The translations under genes and the position numbers were made by a program. This document shows, piece by piece, positions 34,855 to 44,397 of a DNA stretch of 64,000 nucleotides; position 1 is the stretch's first letter; every line of letters begins with the position of its first letter. The notes beneath the pieces are model-generated. The model saw nothing but the letters and a program-made list of their open reading frames with translations, ran no database searches and was not told where the DNA came from. This DNA is from Verrucomicrobiota bacterium (lineage in GTDB: Bacteria > Verrucomicrobiota > Lentisphaeria > Oligosphaerales > Oligosphaeraceae), in assembly GCA_019136135.1 (NCBI GenBank), contig JAGVUR010000193.1, positions 1-64,000 on the forward strand, read 5' to 3'.

Positions 34855-37638
34855 ATGAAACACACATTGCTCTCCATTGTCACCGCCTGCCTCGCCATCT
34901 CCTGTCTCGCGCAAGAATTTGCCTATCCCGACCAGCCCTTCATCGAAGAACTCCTCGCCCAGGAACGGGGCAAATGGGACTTCCAAGGCGCCTTGGGACA
35001 TCGCCTCAAGCATCCGGGGACTGTAACCCTGAAGGCGAGAGGAACATCGCCCCCAACACAACTGGCCATCCTGCTCGAAGACCCGGAATTCCCAGGGGAT
35101 AGAAAACATGCCGAGTGGAAAACCATCAATCCGGAGCACGATGGTTGCACATTCGTTGTCAACGAGCCGAACGCAAAGCTGACAATCTTGGCAGAGAAAC
35201 CCGACAACGACGGCATCGTCAACGCAATTGCCTCCAAAATCGACCTCAACGAGGCCATGGCGGGAACGCATAATCTCGCCGCTATATTCTTGAAGATCGA
35301 CAACCAATGGACGCCATTGGAACTACCAGGGCAATCAGGCTCCCTGAAAGTCACAACAACACAACTTGCGTCGCTGTTTGATGAATCGGAACCCGTCGTT
35401 CTCAAGGCATATGGTTGGCCGAAACTTCCCGACAGCGGCACGATCCATATCGAAGACTATTGGAACAAAAAAACAGTCTTCACCCAAACCGTGAAGCTTG
35501 GAGGTCCATCGGCATCCATCCCGATTCCCCTCAATCAATTCGGTTCATTCACTGCAACCTTGACCTGCGGAGACAAAAACGCCAAGCTCAGATTCGCGAG
35601 AATCCCAAAACGAAAGGACATCGACCCCGAAAACTCCTTCATGGGCATGAATATCTTCCAGCAGCAAACATGGTACCACAGCTATCAACTGCCGATCTTC
35701 GCAAAAGCAGGCTTCAGGTGGATAAGGCCATGGCTCGCATGGGAAAACGTCTGGTCAAGACAGGAAACGACAAAAGGCAAGCTCGACCTCAAATACCTCG
35801 ATACGCAACTCAGGAGGCTCAAGCTACACGGGCAGGCACTCGAATACATGTTTTACAGGTTCCCGGCTTGGCTCGTCGGTAAAAACGCACCGAATGACAG
35901 GGTCGCCCTTGACGAAAATCAGCTTCAGGAATGGGAAAAGCACGTTGAAGCGATCGTCAAGCACTGCTCGCCGCAAGTCCTCGACTACGAAATCTGGAAC
36001 GAACCCGACCTTTGCGCGGACGGAACTTTCACCGCGGATTTCTATGCTACCCTCGCCATCAGGGGCTATGCCGCCGCCAAGCGCGCCAACCCGAACGTAC
36101 GAATCCACACCCTCTCGCATGCGGGTTCCTTGGACTGGCTCAAGACAATGGGCAATCGAAATGTCGCAAAAGCCACTGACGTGGTTACCCTGCACAGGTA
36201 TTCGGGCATCGAGAATTTCAATTTCCACGAGTCAAAGCGCCAACTGATCCTCGACAAGTGCGGCTTTTTCGGCATCCCGCAATATTTCAACGAAATTGGA
36301 CGAGGCGGCTATGCCGAATCACCGGAATACGCTGCCAGCCACAAGGGGACTACGGAGCACGACCAGGCAAGGACTCTGGTCGCGAACGCTGCGCAGTCGC
36401 TGGCCATCGCAGGGCCCAACTCGAAATTCTTTGTCTTCTGCAGCCTCGATCCCAGGGACAGCGCACAAAAGAAAGGATGGACGTGGGACAGCGCAATCGG
36501 TACACTCTACCTTGGGTTGACCCCAAAACTCGCCATCCCGGCCATGGCGGGTTTCGCAAAAGTCCTTGATGGAAACGAATGCCTCGGACAAGTCAACCCT
36601 TCCGGCAACCTCCACTACGTCGCTTTCCAAGGCAACAGGGCAGTGGCATGGCAAAATCAACCCTATTCAACGGCTACACCTGTCCAATTTGGTGCGCAAC
36701 CTGACGAAACCATCGAAGTCAAGGACATTTTCGCAAACACAATCGCCAAGGGGAAGGCTGATTCCATAAGCCTGGACATGCAACATGGTCCCTACTACAT
36801 CATCGGAAGCAGCCAAATGCAAATGGTCGCGGCCGCTACACAAAAAAAACAACGCCAGGACAGAATGCATAAGGCTATCGCAGAATCGCAGATCCCATTG
36901 TTTCCATCAATCACTGTCAACAAAAACGAACAGAAATCATTCTCCTTCACCATCCCAAAGGGCACAAATGTCGACGCCAAGCTCCTCCACGACCCGCAAC
37001 TCGTAAAACTTGATTTGGACATCGACGACGACAGGCTCAACCTCTACATCCAAGCAGGCGACAAGCAGGGGACGCCGATCGCGATGGTCACCTTTACCCT
37101 TTCGGATCCAGCCCTTCCGAAAATCAACCGTGCGATTCCCATCGCCATCGATTGCGTCTCCTTGATCAAGGACGGTTTCTTCACCTCTGGCAACCTCAAT
37201 GAATTCTCCTTGGCGGGACCTGAAATCTTCGATGAAAAAACTTCGTCGATGCTCATCAAGGCTCCATTCGATTCCAGGACACATCTCTACTGCATACCCA
37301 AGTACGACCCCACCAAGCCGCTGCATTTCAAGATCAAAATCCAGGGCAAGCTCTCGCCATCGGCCAGAGTCTCATTCAACTTCGCCTTCTTCAACAACGG
37401 TTGGGTTGGAACCTGGGCGGCGGCGGCGACGGACAAAATCGGACACAACAGCAACAAAATCTTCAAGGATTGCGTCATCGAAATCCCGGAAAACATCCAA
37501 AGCCCAACGACGATCACGGCTACGCTCCCGCCAAACCTCCTCAAGACAGATCCCGCCAAAACCATCTTCTTCATCGACGCAAGAGGTGGAGAGTCCAATG
37601 ACTACATCAACTTCTCCGAATTCGTGATGTTCCAATAA
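34855..37638 (+). CDS. large secreted clan GH-A glycosidase (GH39/GH5-like)
   Basis: The start at 34855 gives a signal peptide (MKHTLLSIVTACLAISCLAQ) and 927 residues; an in-frame ATG at 34819 adds a short, non-signal stretch. Residues about 60-260 are beta-rich. The TIM barrel follows with the acid/base motif WNEPD (Glu383) and the nucleophile motif YFNEIG (Glu480), the pair that defines clan GH-A. About residues 660-927 are beta-sandwich modules. The substrate is not clear; GH39-like xylosidases and related enzymes are candidates. No clear ribosome-binding site precedes the start. Confidence 0.8.
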   Translation: MKHTLLSIVTACLAISCLAQEFAYPDQPFIEELLAQERGKWDFQGALGHRLKHPGTVTLKARGTSPPTQLAILLEDPEFPGDRKHAEWKTINPEHDGCTFVVNEPNAKLTILAEKPDNDGIVNAIASKIDLNEAMAGTHNLAAIFLKIDNQWTPLELPGQSGSLKVTTTQLASLFDESEPVVLKAYGWPKLPDSGTIHIEDYWNKKTVFTQTVKLGGPSASIPIPLNQFGSFTATLTCGDKNAKLRFARIPKRKDIDPENSFMGMNIFQQQTWYHSYQLPIFAKAGFRWIRPWLAWENVWSRQETTKGKLDLKYLDTQLRRLKLHGQALEYMFYRFPAWLVGKNAPNDRVALDENQLQEWEKHVEAIVKHCSPQVLDYEIWNEPDLCADGTFTADFYATLAIRGYAAAKRANPNVRIHTLSHAGSLDWLKTMGNRNVAKATDVVTLHRYSGIENFNFHESKRQLILDKCGFFGIPQYFNEIGRGGYAESPEYAASHKGTTEHDQARTLVANAAQSLAIAGPNSKFFVFCSLDPRDSAQKKGWTWDSAIGTLYLGLTPKLAIPAMAGFAKVLDGNECLGQVNPSGNLHYVAFQGNRAVAWQNQPYSTATPVQFGAQPDETIEVKDIFANTIAKGKADSISLDMQHGPYYIIGSSQMQMVAAATQKKQRQDRMHKAIAESQIPLFPSITVNKNEQKSFSFTIPKGTNVDAKLLHDPQLVKLDLDIDDDRLNLYIQAGDKQGTPIAMVTFTLSDPALPKINRAIPIAIDCVSLIKDGFFTSGNLNEFSLAGPEIFDEKTSSMLIKAPFDSRTHLYCIPKYDPTKPLHFKIKIQGKLSPSARVSFNFAFFNNGWVGTWAAAATDKIGHNSNKIFKDCVIEIPENIQSPTTITATLPPNLLKTDPAKTIFFIDARGGESNDYINFSEFVMFQ

Positions 37639-37645
37639 TCTTCTC

Positions 37646-37672
37646 GCTGCGGCTTCGTCATGAAGTCGCAGC
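37646..37672. terminator. hairpin after the GH-A glycosidase gene
   Basis: GCTGCG and CGCAGC form the outer stem, with TTC/GAA pairing inside. It begins 8 bases after the stop codon. There is no T run, so it may stabilise the mRNA end rather than terminate. Confidence 0.5.
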
Positions 37673-37701
37673 ATGGTAGATAATGCAGAGGTTGGCTTTA
37701 T

Positions 37702-37766
37702 TGGGACTGGGACAGATGAGACGAATGGGACAAATGAGACCCATGTGACTGGGACTATGGGACGCT
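37702..37766 (+). repeat. GACNNATGN short-period repeat, right copy
   Basis: It has the same frame as the array at 32892-32957: it opens TGGGACTGGGAC, runs through GACGAATGG, GACAAATGA and GACCCATGT units, and closes with GGGACTATGGGACG. It lies in the 290-base gap 37639-37928, which also contains a hairpin and the prepilin promoter. Confidence 0.85.
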
Positions 37767-37837
37767 GGAGTTGGATTTGTGGAGCCCCTTATGAAAGTGA
37801 TTTCCGCAACTTCGTATTGACTTAGCATTTTTTGCTC

Positions 37838-37866
37838 TTGACATTTAGTTGCATATTTGGTATATT
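37838..37866 (+). promoter_or_regulatory. canonical sigma-70-type promoter of prepilin gene 1
   Basis: TTGACA (37838-37843), a 17-base spacer and TATATT (37861-37866) stand 62 bases before the ATG at 37929. A good AAGGAG precedes the start codon. Confidence 0.8.
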
Positions 37867-37928
37867 GTTTTTGTGGCTTTGATTTTTAGCAAGTATTTAG
37901 TATTTAAAGAAGCAGATAAGGAGACAAA

Positions 37929-38627
37929 ATGATGTCAAGGGTATTGAAATTTACGCTGATTGAGTTGTTGGTAGTCATCGCCATCATCGCCATTTTGGCT
38001 GCGATGTTGTTGCCCGCGTTGACGAAGGCGCGTGAAAAGGCGCGTCAGACAAATTGCATCAGCAACTACAAGCAATACGGGCTTGGTTTTGCGATGTACC
38101 TGAGTGACAACGAAGACAAGCTGTTCGGTTGGGGCAAGGCAGACGGCGGCGGCTCTACTTGGAACACAAATCAATATCCTCCCGGCAACACGAACAAGTC
38201 GCCGCAGGTTTTGTTCTGGGGATACACGGGCAATTCCGCAAAGGCGATGATTTGTCCGTCCCGTGAAGTTCCGACAAGCTATGGCTGGTGGGGATTCCAA
38301 AACTACGAGAATGCTGATGAATTGAATCCTGGTATCTCCAGCAAGTATAAAGGCAATACGATTATGCATATGGAGGATTTGATCACAAGACAATTTGCGT
38401 TGTCCGTGGTTATCCAGCCATCGTATGTTGGATTTGCCACGGAAGGGAATCACGTCGCCAGTTGGAATTGGCAGAACATTGACCATCGTGTAGGCACGGG
38501 CGATCGTCGCTGCGTATGGACGCACAATGGTCAGATCAACGTTGTGCACATCGATGGTCACGTTCAGTCCTATCCCCGCGATGGTTCGATGAACAAGTTC
38601 GGTTTCACGAAGACCGCAACACAGTAA
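37929..38627 (+). CDS. prepilin-type protein with H-X9-DG motif (copy 1)
   Basis: The 232-residue protein has a short basic leader and the type IV pilin/pseudopilin helix [20 protein letters not shown] (residues 8-27), with Glu at position 5 of the mature helix. It then continues [13 protein letters not shown]. The C terminus has [12 protein letters not shown], the H-X9-DG signature common in PVC bacteria. Such proteins are processed by a prepilin peptidase and are probably parts of a pseudopilus or surface structure; their function is not established. A near-identical copy follows. Confidence 0.88.
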   Translation: MMSRVLKFTLIELLVVIAIIAILAAMLLPALTKAREKARQTNCISNYKQYGLGFAMYLSDNEDKLFGWGKADGGGSTWNTNQYPPGNTNKSPQVLFWGYTGNSAKAMICPSREVPTSYGWWGFQNYENADELNPGISSKYKGNTIMHMEDLITRQFALSVVIQPSYVGFATEGNHVASWNWQNIDHRVGTGDRRCVWTHNGQINVVHIDGHVQSYPRDGSMNKFGFTKTATQ

Positions 38628-38653
38628 TAGCTGGATCATTGCGAAAATGCAAG

Positions 38654-38704
38654 AAAGCCGTCGGCTTTTTGGGAAAATGCCCGAAAGCCAACGGCTTTTT
38701 TCTT
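38654..38704 (+). terminator. long intrinsic terminator after prepilin copy 1
   Basis: AAAGCCGT pairs with ACGGCTTT, inside which GGCTTT pairs with AAAGCC and GGG with CCC, followed by a T-rich run. It begins 26 bases after the stop codon and sits before the promoter of copy 2, so the two prepilins are separate transcription units. Confidence 0.85.
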
Positions 38705-38728
38705 TTGAGAAAAAACACATTTGCGTCC

Positions 38729-38757
38729 TTGAATTTGATATTTGGAGTTGGTATAAT
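38729..38757 (+). promoter_or_regulatory. sigma-70-type promoter of prepilin gene 2
   Basis: TTGAAT (38729-38734), a 17-base spacer and a perfect TATAAT (38752-38757) lie 60 bases before the ATG at 38817. The arrangement matches that of copy 1 in spacing although the bases differ. Confidence 0.8.
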
Positions 38758-38816
38758 AACTATAGTTATTCGTTCTTATTCGTCCATGTTCCTATTCTTT
38801 GATAAGGAGGCGCGAA

Positions 38817-39512
38817 ATGAAGAAAATGTTGAAGTTTACACTGATTGAGTTGCTGGTCGTCATTGCAATCATCGCCATTTTGGCTGCAATGCTGTTGCCC
38901 GCATTGACGAAGGCGCGTGAAAAGGCGCGGCAGACAAGTTGCATCAGCAACTACAAGCAATATGGGCTTGCTTTTGCGATGTACCTGGGTGATAACGAAG
39001 ACAAGCTGTTCGGCTGGGGCAAGGCAGACGGCGATGGCGCCACCTGGAACAATAATAACTATCCTCCTGGCAACACGAACAAGTCGCCGCAGGTCTTGTT
39101 CTGGGGATACATGGGTGGATCCGCAAAGGCGATGATTTGCCCGTCCCGCGAAGTTCCGACGAGCTATGGCTGGTGGGGATTCCACAACTACGAGAATGCT
39201 GATGAATTGAATCCTGGTCTTCCTGCCAAGTATAAGGGCTGCACGATCATGCACGTGGAGAATTTGATTGCATGGCCCTTTGCTTTGTCCAGTGTTGTCC
39301 AGCCATCGTATGTTGGATTTGCCACGGAAGGAAATCACGTCAGTTCTTGGAATTGGCAGAATATTGACCATCGTGTAGGCACGGGCGATCGTCGTTGCGT
39401 ATGGACCCATAACGGCCAGATCAACGTTGTGCATGTCGATGGCCACGTCCAGTCCTATCCCCGCGATGGTTCGATGAACAAGTTCGGTTTCTCGAAGGGC
39501 GCAAAGCAGTGA
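38817..39512 (+). CDS. prepilin-type protein with H-X9-DG motif (copy 2)
   Basis: The start at 38817 has AAGGAGG 7 bases upstream; an ATG six codons earlier would break the short leader. The 231-residue product has the same [18 protein letters not shown] helix and is nearly identical to copy 1 through most of its length. Differences cluster around residues 55-70, 95-105 and 135-155. The [12 protein letters not shown] motif is kept. It is a recent tandem duplicate with its own promoter and terminator. Confidence 0.88.
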   Translation: MKKMLKFTLIELLVVIAIIAILAAMLLPALTKAREKARQTSCISNYKQYGLAFAMYLGDNEDKLFGWGKADGDGATWNNNNYPPGNTNKSPQVLFWGYMGGSAKAMICPSREVPTSYGWWGFHNYENADELNPGLPAKYKGCTIMHVENLIAWPFALSSVVQPSYVGFATEGNHVSSWNWQNIDHRVGTGDRRCVWTHNGQINVVHVDGHVQSYPRDGSMNKFGFSKGAKQ

Positions 39513-39541
39513 GTAATAGCTGGCTTGCTTCAAGACGACGG

Positions 39542-39592
39542 AAAAGCTGTGGGCGTTCGGGCAATTTCCCAAAAAGCCCACGGCTTTTTTCT
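39542..39592. terminator. bidirectional terminator between prepilin 2 and the serine hydrolase gene
   Basis: AAAAGCTGTGGGC (39542-39554) pairs with GCCCACGGCTTTT (39576-39588), with one G-T pair, followed by a T-rich run on the plus strand; on the minus strand a shorter T run follows. It separates convergent genes. Confidence 0.8.
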
Positions 39593-39621
39593 TTTGACGC
39601 GATCGATGGTGTTCGGAGGTG

Positions 39622-40527
39622 TCAATCGAATTTCGCGACGCATTCCATCAGCTTTTTGATGTCTGCGTTCCATGAGTGGATTGCGATCACCCTGTTGGTT
39701 CTCGGGTTGAAGTGGAGGTATTGCCCCGCCATTCCGCCTTTGGCGTATCCGTCCTTGGGGTTGCCGTGGAATTCGAAGCCACGCGCCAGGACCTTGTCGA
39801 CGAATCGCTTGGAGAGGTAGCGCTTGCCGTTGTAGACTCCTCCTTGCAGGTAGAGCTGTCCGAGCTTCGCCATGTCCTCGGTTGTGATGTACATTCCTGT
39901 TGCTCCGATTGGGTAGCCTTGGGGGCATTTCGAGAAGGCGAATTCGCGGAATTGGAGTGGCACGAGGAGTTCTTTGGCGAGGAAATCATCGAGTTTCTGG
40001 TCAATGGTTTCTGTGACGAGCCTTGAAAGGAGATAGAACGCACCATCGCTGTATGAGGCATTGTCCCTGAAGTTGTCCGGGATTGGAAGTTGGAGTATGA
40101 GGCTAAGGTAGTCCGTCGATGACCACTGGGTTGCATTTTGCGCATCGATGTCGAGGAATCCACGGGGGAAGCCGCAACGATGGGTCATCACGTCCGAAAT
40201 CTTGATTTTCCTCCAGTTCGGGGAGTGGTTTTTGGGGAGGAAGTCGATGATGAACGGATAAAGTGGATCGTCCACATCAAAGTAATCCCTGTCGTCAAGG
40301 ATACCGATGGCCGTGACGACGAACGCCTTTGCGACCGAGTAGGTGTTGTGGCAGTTTGACGAAGGAATTATGCTGACCGTCCTGCTGACGCCGTCCTTGA
40401 TTTCGCAGATGTTATAGACCTGCATGTTGTCCTTGATTGCGATATCCTTGAGTTGTTCAAGCAGTGGTTTGACTTGTGCGGAGCAGGCTAGTCCTGCCGA
40501 CATCAGGATGGGAATGATTGAACGCAT
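39622..40527 (-). CDS. beta-lactamase-family serine hydrolase, exported
   Basis: The 301-residue protein has a short signal peptide (MRSIIPILMSAGLACSA), the nucleophile motif SVAK (Ser64, Lys67) and the Tyr motif YSD (Tyr159); His in HSWNAD near the C terminus may replace the KTG/HxG element. This is the class C/esterase fold that includes D-amino acid peptidases and esterases. It is the last gene of the kdsD-FAD-psd run, 20 bases after psd. A periplasmic cell-wall or esterase role is possible; the substrate is unknown. Confidence 0.82.
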   Translation of the reverse strand: MRSIIPILMSAGLACSAQVKPLLEQLKDIAIKDNMQVYNICEIKDGVSRTVSIIPSSNCHNTYSVAKAFVVTAIGILDDRDYFDVDDPLYPFIIDFLPKNHSPNWRKIKISDVMTHRCGFPRGFLDIDAQNATQWSSTDYLSLILQLPIPDNFRDNASYSDGAFYLLSRLVTETIDQKLDDFLAKELLVPLQFREFAFSKCPQGYPIGATGMYITTEDMAKLGQLYLQGGVYNGKRYLSKRFVDKVLARGFEFHGNPKDGYAKGGMAGQYLHFNPRTNRVIAIHSWNADIKKLMECVAKFD

Positions 40528-40547
40528 GTGCTTGCCTGGATTTTGGA

Positions 40548-41447
40548 TTATTTTTGAGTGGTTGCGATTTGGTTTCCAGCGAGGATTCTTGTTTCGATGC
40601 CTTGCTTCGAGTACTCGATGATATCTTGGTCAAATTGGATTTTGTTGTTTTGGAAGACCATGATGATCGTTGATCCTCCAAATGCGAAGTATCCCTTTTC
40701 GTCGCCTTTCCTGAAATTGGGTTCGCTGTGCGTTTGGATGATTGATGCGACTCCAAAAGCGCCGACTTCGATGTAGGCGACAGTGCCGCAAGAGTCGAGT
40801 TCGAGCATGGAAACCGTTCTGTAGTTTGTTGTGAACACATCGAGGTTCTGCCTCAATGCGATTGGATTGACGGAGTGATATTTACCCTTGACTGGCCATG
40901 TCTCGATTGTTTTTCCATTGGCTGGGTAGTGGTATCTGTGGTAGTCGGCAGGGCACAGCCTGCAGACGCAGAGGGATCCGTTTTCGAATTGTTCTGCTGT
41001 GTTTTGGCGATTTGGTCCGAGCAACTTGTCGAGTGTGAAGTTTGCTCCCTTGACTGGGATGCACGTGTTTCCGTCGAGCTTTTGCCAGGCCATCATCCTG
41101 CAGTCGGCCGGCGAGGCAATGATGCTTTCGTCACCATCAAACGTTCTTGCTTTTGGTTTGATTTTGCGTGCGAAGAAATCGTTGAATGAAGTGAATCCTT
41201 GTTCTGGGATGATGAAATCGTCCATGTCGATGTTCAAATCCCGGATGGTTTTTTGTATGCGGTTTTTTGAGCAATTTGTGTTTGCATACCATCCCAGGAT
41301 TCTTGAGACAGTGGCGTGTGCGAACATTGGCCACGAGAGGATGTGTTTTACCGGTGTTTCGTAGGCGAGCTTGACGAATGCGTCGCCGAGTACGATTTCA
41401 GTTTCCAGTTGCTTCGTGGCTCTGTTGTAGAGTGAGATTTCAGACAT
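40548..41447 (-). CDS. psd: phosphatidylserine decarboxylase proenzyme
   Basis: The 299-residue proenzyme has the self-cleavage motif GGST (residues 257-260; the usual form is LGST), with Ser259 becoming the pyruvoyl group. SPADCR (Asp115) and DYHRYHYP (His170) supply the other triad residues, and FTSFNDFFARKIKP is a family block. It makes phosphatidylethanolamine in the inner membrane. It lies 21 bases after an FAD oxidoreductase in an envelope-flavoured operon with kdsD. Confidence 0.92.
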   Translation of the reverse strand: MSEISLYNRATKQLETEIVLGDAFVKLAYETPVKHILSWPMFAHATVSRILGWYANTNCSKNRIQKTIRDLNIDMDDFIIPEQGFTSFNDFFARKIKPKARTFDGDESIIASPADCRMMAWQKLDGNTCIPVKGANFTLDKLLGPNRQNTAEQFENGSLCVCRLCPADYHRYHYPANGKTIETWPVKGKYHSVNPIALRQNLDVFTTNYRTVSMLELDSCGTVAYIEVGAFGVASIIQTHSEPNFRKGDEKGYFAFGGSTIIMVFQNNKIQFDQDIIEYSKQGIETRILAGNQIATTQK

Positions 41448-41468
41448 GTTCTAGTCTTTTTTGGCTAA

Positions 41469-43235
41469 TCAGGATGCCTGGAATGCGAAGAGCTTGCAGA
41501 GTTCGTCTCCCCAAGTTTCGTGGAGGACGAGTTTTATGGCGATGCAATTGACATCGACATTGATTGCGACCAGCCTTTGGTGCGCGCCATGTTCCTCGTG
41601 TATCGTTGTCCAGGATTGATCCTTGAGCTGGGCGAGGACTGAGAATTTCTTGACGAGTGTGTTTGGTACTGGTCTTATCGGTTGGTTGAGGGGGTAGTTT
41701 GAGAGGAGGTTGCGCTCTTCGAAGTTTCCGCAATCTCCCTGTCCTTTTCGGTTGAGGTCGGAGTCGAACACGATTCTGACTTTGGTGATATGGGTTTCTT
41801 GCTTGAAGCTGATTTTGACCCATGCCTTTGGTTTGGCGGACCATGCGTTGTCGTGTCCGTCCATGGGTCTGTCGCATCCATTGACGAGCACTTCCGGATT
41901 GCCTTCGGAGGCCGTAATCGTTGCGTTTTTTGTTGTCGCGGGGATTTTTCGTGTGAGTCCCGGGATGAAGCAATCGTCGTCAAGCAGGATGTCTTGCAGT
42001 TCTTCGATGTGTTTTTTTGCCACGTCCCTCGGGGTGCAATTGTACTTGGTTGCTATGGCTGCCGCAGTTCCTGCGGCTTGTCCTAGGATTGCGCATGTGC
42101 CCATCACCCGCGTTGAACTCAGGGCGGCGTGGGTCACTGAGATGTTCCGTCCTGCGACGAGCAGGTTGTCGATATTCCTTGAGTAGAGGCATCTAAACGG
42201 GATGCCGTAGGGCGACGGGGCGGGGTGGAAGATCGTCGGTTGTCCTTTGAAGTTGAGTCCGCCTGGGTGGTGGTCGTCCATTGACCAGCCTCCATATGCG
42301 ACGACGTCGTGGAAGCGTCCTTCGGCGCGGACGTCGTTTTGTGTGAGGATATGGTCTCCCAGGTATCGTCTTGATTCTCGTTTCCCAGGCAGGAAGCCGA
42401 TCCAGTCCAGCGCCCAGTTGTCAGCTCCGTGATCGCCGTGGTTTTTGATGTGGTCCCAGACCCCGAGCGCTGCTGCGAGGAGTCGCTTGGTGATGATTTC
42501 CGTATCGTGTATGGAGTCGTCTTCGCCTCCGAGTTCGATCCACCAGAAGTTGTTGAGTCCCCTGAAAGCGTGTCCCCGGTTTGGCAGGTCGTCGTCAGTG
42601 AGGTATTTGTTAGCCCATTTCGGCGGGATGAAGGTTGTCTTTCTGGTGAGTTCCCGCACTTGGATCAGGCAGCTGAGTCCCATCGTCTTGTTGTCAGCCT
42701 GTTCCGGCTGGATATCTTCGTTGAATTCCGCCCTTGCTTCTCGCCCGATTCTGAAATCCGCGCCTGTCAGTGGCGCCAGGATTGAGTCTCCCGAGCAATC
42801 CGCGAATGTTTTTGCGCTGACGTGGTGCCAGGTTTGCGTTGTCGTTTGCCATGCATCGACTGTTTTGACGGTGTTTTTGTCCATCGTCACATTGCACGCC
42901 GATGCGTTCATCAGGACTGTCAGGTTAGGCTGGAAGTGCGCGATTTCGTAGAGGATCGTGTCCCAGATATGCCAGTTGAGTTCGGGATTCCGGTAGTTGT
43001 TTTCCAGCTTGAGTTCTTCGACGATTCCCGTTTCGTGGACATCTTTTCGCGCTCCTGAGATCCACATTCGGCATTCCGAGGATGCGTTTCCTCCCAGAAC
43101 TGGCCTGTCGTGGATGAGAATGGTGTTGGTACCGTGCCTGGCGGCTGCGACGGCGGCGGCCAGGCCGGCCAATCCACCGCCTACGACGCAAAATTCAGCC
43201 GTGTGGTTGACATGGGGAAGCTTGTCGGAAATCAT
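41469..43235 (-). CDS. FAD-dependent oxidoreductase with C-terminal beta-sandwich
   Basis: The 588-residue protein has the dinucleotide-binding motif VVGGGLAGLAAAVAAA (about 18-33), LGGNASSECRMWISGA, GDSILAPLTGADFRIGREA and a closing NLLVAGRNISVTHAALSSTRVMGTCAILGQAAG block. Residues about 430-588 form a galactose-binding-like beta-sandwich. It has no signal peptide. It abuts kdsD with no gap and precedes psd by 21 bases. Relative to the FAD protein at 33-34 kb it is longer and only distantly related. Its substrate is unknown. Confidence 0.85.
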   Translation of the reverse strand: MISDKLPHVNHTAEFCVVGGGLAGLAAAVAAARHGTNTILIHDRPVLGGNASSECRMWISGARKDVHETGIVEELKLENNYRNPELNWHIWDTILYEIAHFQPNLTVLMNASACNVTMDKNTVKTVDAWQTTTQTWHHVSAKTFADCSGDSILAPLTGADFRIGREARAEFNEDIQPEQADNKTMGLSCLIQVRELTRKTTFIPPKWANKYLTDDDLPNRGHAFRGLNNFWWIELGGEDDSIHDTEIITKRLLAAALGVWDHIKNHGDHGADNWALDWIGFLPGKRESRRYLGDHILTQNDVRAEGRFHDVVAYGGWSMDDHHPGGLNFKGQPTIFHPAPSPYGIPFRCLYSRNIDNLLVAGRNISVTHAALSSTRVMGTCAILGQAAGTAAAIATKYNCTPRDVAKKHIEELQDILLDDDCFIPGLTRKIPATTKNATITASEGNPEVLVNGCDRPMDGHDNAWSAKPKAWVKISFKQETHITKVRIVFDSDLNRKGQGDCGNFEERNLLSNYPLNQPIRPVPNTLVKKFSVLAQLKDQSWTTIHEEHGAHQRLVAINVDVNCIAIKLVLHETWGDELCKLFAFQAS

Positions 43236-44231
43236 TTACATCACCTTAAATTTGGGCAGATCCTGAATATCAACCAAGCCTGCGAAGTGCCCTTCGTCAT
43301 CAACAGCGAGGATATCGTCAATCTTGCGTTTTTCCAGAAGTTTCATGATTTCGACGGCCATCGAATTTTCATTGATGGTGATGGGATTCTGTGTCATCAC
43401 GTCCTCGATCTTGGCGTAGATGACATCTGTTGACTTGGTAATTTGCCTTCTGAAGTCTCCGTCAGTGAAGATTCCGAGCAGCATGTTTTGGTTGTCAACG
43501 ATTGCTACCGCCCCACATCGTGCAGCAGTCATGGCGAGCAAGGCGTCCCTGACGGATGTCCCTGGCGCGACTTTGGCGGCGTGTTCGCCGGTTCTCATGA
43601 AGTCCTTGACCTTGAGCGTGATCGATCTTCCGATTGCTCCTGCGGGGTGTAGCTTTGCGTAGTCGTTGAGCTGGAAATGCCTGCAGTTGAGAAGGGTCAT
43701 GGCGAGTGCGTCGCCAAGGGCGGTCAGCGCTGTGGTCGTCGTTGTCGGCGCGAGGTTGAAAGGGCAAGCTTCCCTGGGGACGGGCATCGGGACCACCAGG
43801 TCTGAGCATTGCGCCAGGCGGGATGTTTCCACTCCCGTGATGGCGATGACGTCGATGTTGAGTCGTTTGATGGCGGGTATGACGGCGAGGAGTTCGTCAG
43901 TCTCGCCGCTGTAGCTCAATGCGATGACGGTATCCTGCGGGGATACGACGCCCAGGTCGCCGTGCATCGCCTCGACGGGGTGCATGAAGACGGCACGGGA
44001 ACCCGTGGAGGCCAGGGTGGCGGACATCTTCTGCCCGATGTGGCCGCTTTTTCCGACGCCTGTGACCACGAGCTTGCCGCCCCTGGCGATCGTGTCAAAG
44101 CAGAGCCGGACGCAATTTGCGAAAGGCTCGCCCAAGTTGTTCCTGATCGCGTTGAGACCTTCGATTTCGATGTCCAGGATTTCTGTTGCCTGCTTGAGAA
44201 TTTTTTCCGAAGTAAGTTGTTTCTGAGGCAT
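43236..44231 (-). CDS. kdsD: D-arabinose 5-phosphate isomerase (KpsF/GutQ family)
   Basis: The 331-residue protein has an SIS domain (about residues 40-175; VVTGVGKSGHIGQKMSATLASTGSRAVFMHPVEAMHGDLG) and two CBS domains (about 208-325). It converts ribulose 5-phosphate to arabinose 5-phosphate, the first step to Kdo of LPS. Its presence points to an LPS-bearing outer membrane, consistent with the LPS-kinase-like gene at 22 kb. It heads the minus-strand run behind a good promoter. Confidence 0.94.
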   Translation of the reverse strand: MPQKQLTSEKILKQATEILDIEIEGLNAIRNNLGEPFANCVRLCFDTIARGGKLVVTGVGKSGHIGQKMSATLASTGSRAVFMHPVEAMHGDLGVVSPQDTVIALSYSGETDELLAVIPAIKRLNIDVIAITGVETSRLAQCSDLVVPMPVPREACPFNLAPTTTTTALTALGDALAMTLLNCRHFQLNDYAKLHPAGAIGRSITLKVKDFMRTGEHAAKVAPGTSVRDALLAMTAARCGAVAIVDNQNMLLGIFTDGDFRRQITKSTDVIYAKIEDVMTQNPITINENSMAVEIMKLLEKRKIDDILAVDDEGHFAGLVDIQDLPKFKVM

Positions 44232-44292
44232 GTGAGGAAAAATGTGGGTGATGTGTTGATAATTGATAGCAAGAGTTGGTTTAGACCATTAC

Positions 44293-44320
44293 ATTATATA
44301 ACGCAAGCATGATATTTCAA
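44293..44320 (-). promoter_or_regulatory. promoter of the kdsD operon
   Basis: On the minus strand TTGAAA (44320-44315) and a perfect TATAAT (44298-44293) are 16 bases apart, about 60 bases before the kdsD start codon. It lies in the divergent gap shared with the pseudokinase-ankyrin gene. Confidence 0.75.
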
Positions 44321-44397
44321 GTTATCGCGTGGTGGAAAGGATGCTTGGTTGATCAGCGTTGGCGTGGAGTTTTTGTAATCAAGGAGCTGATGGTCTG

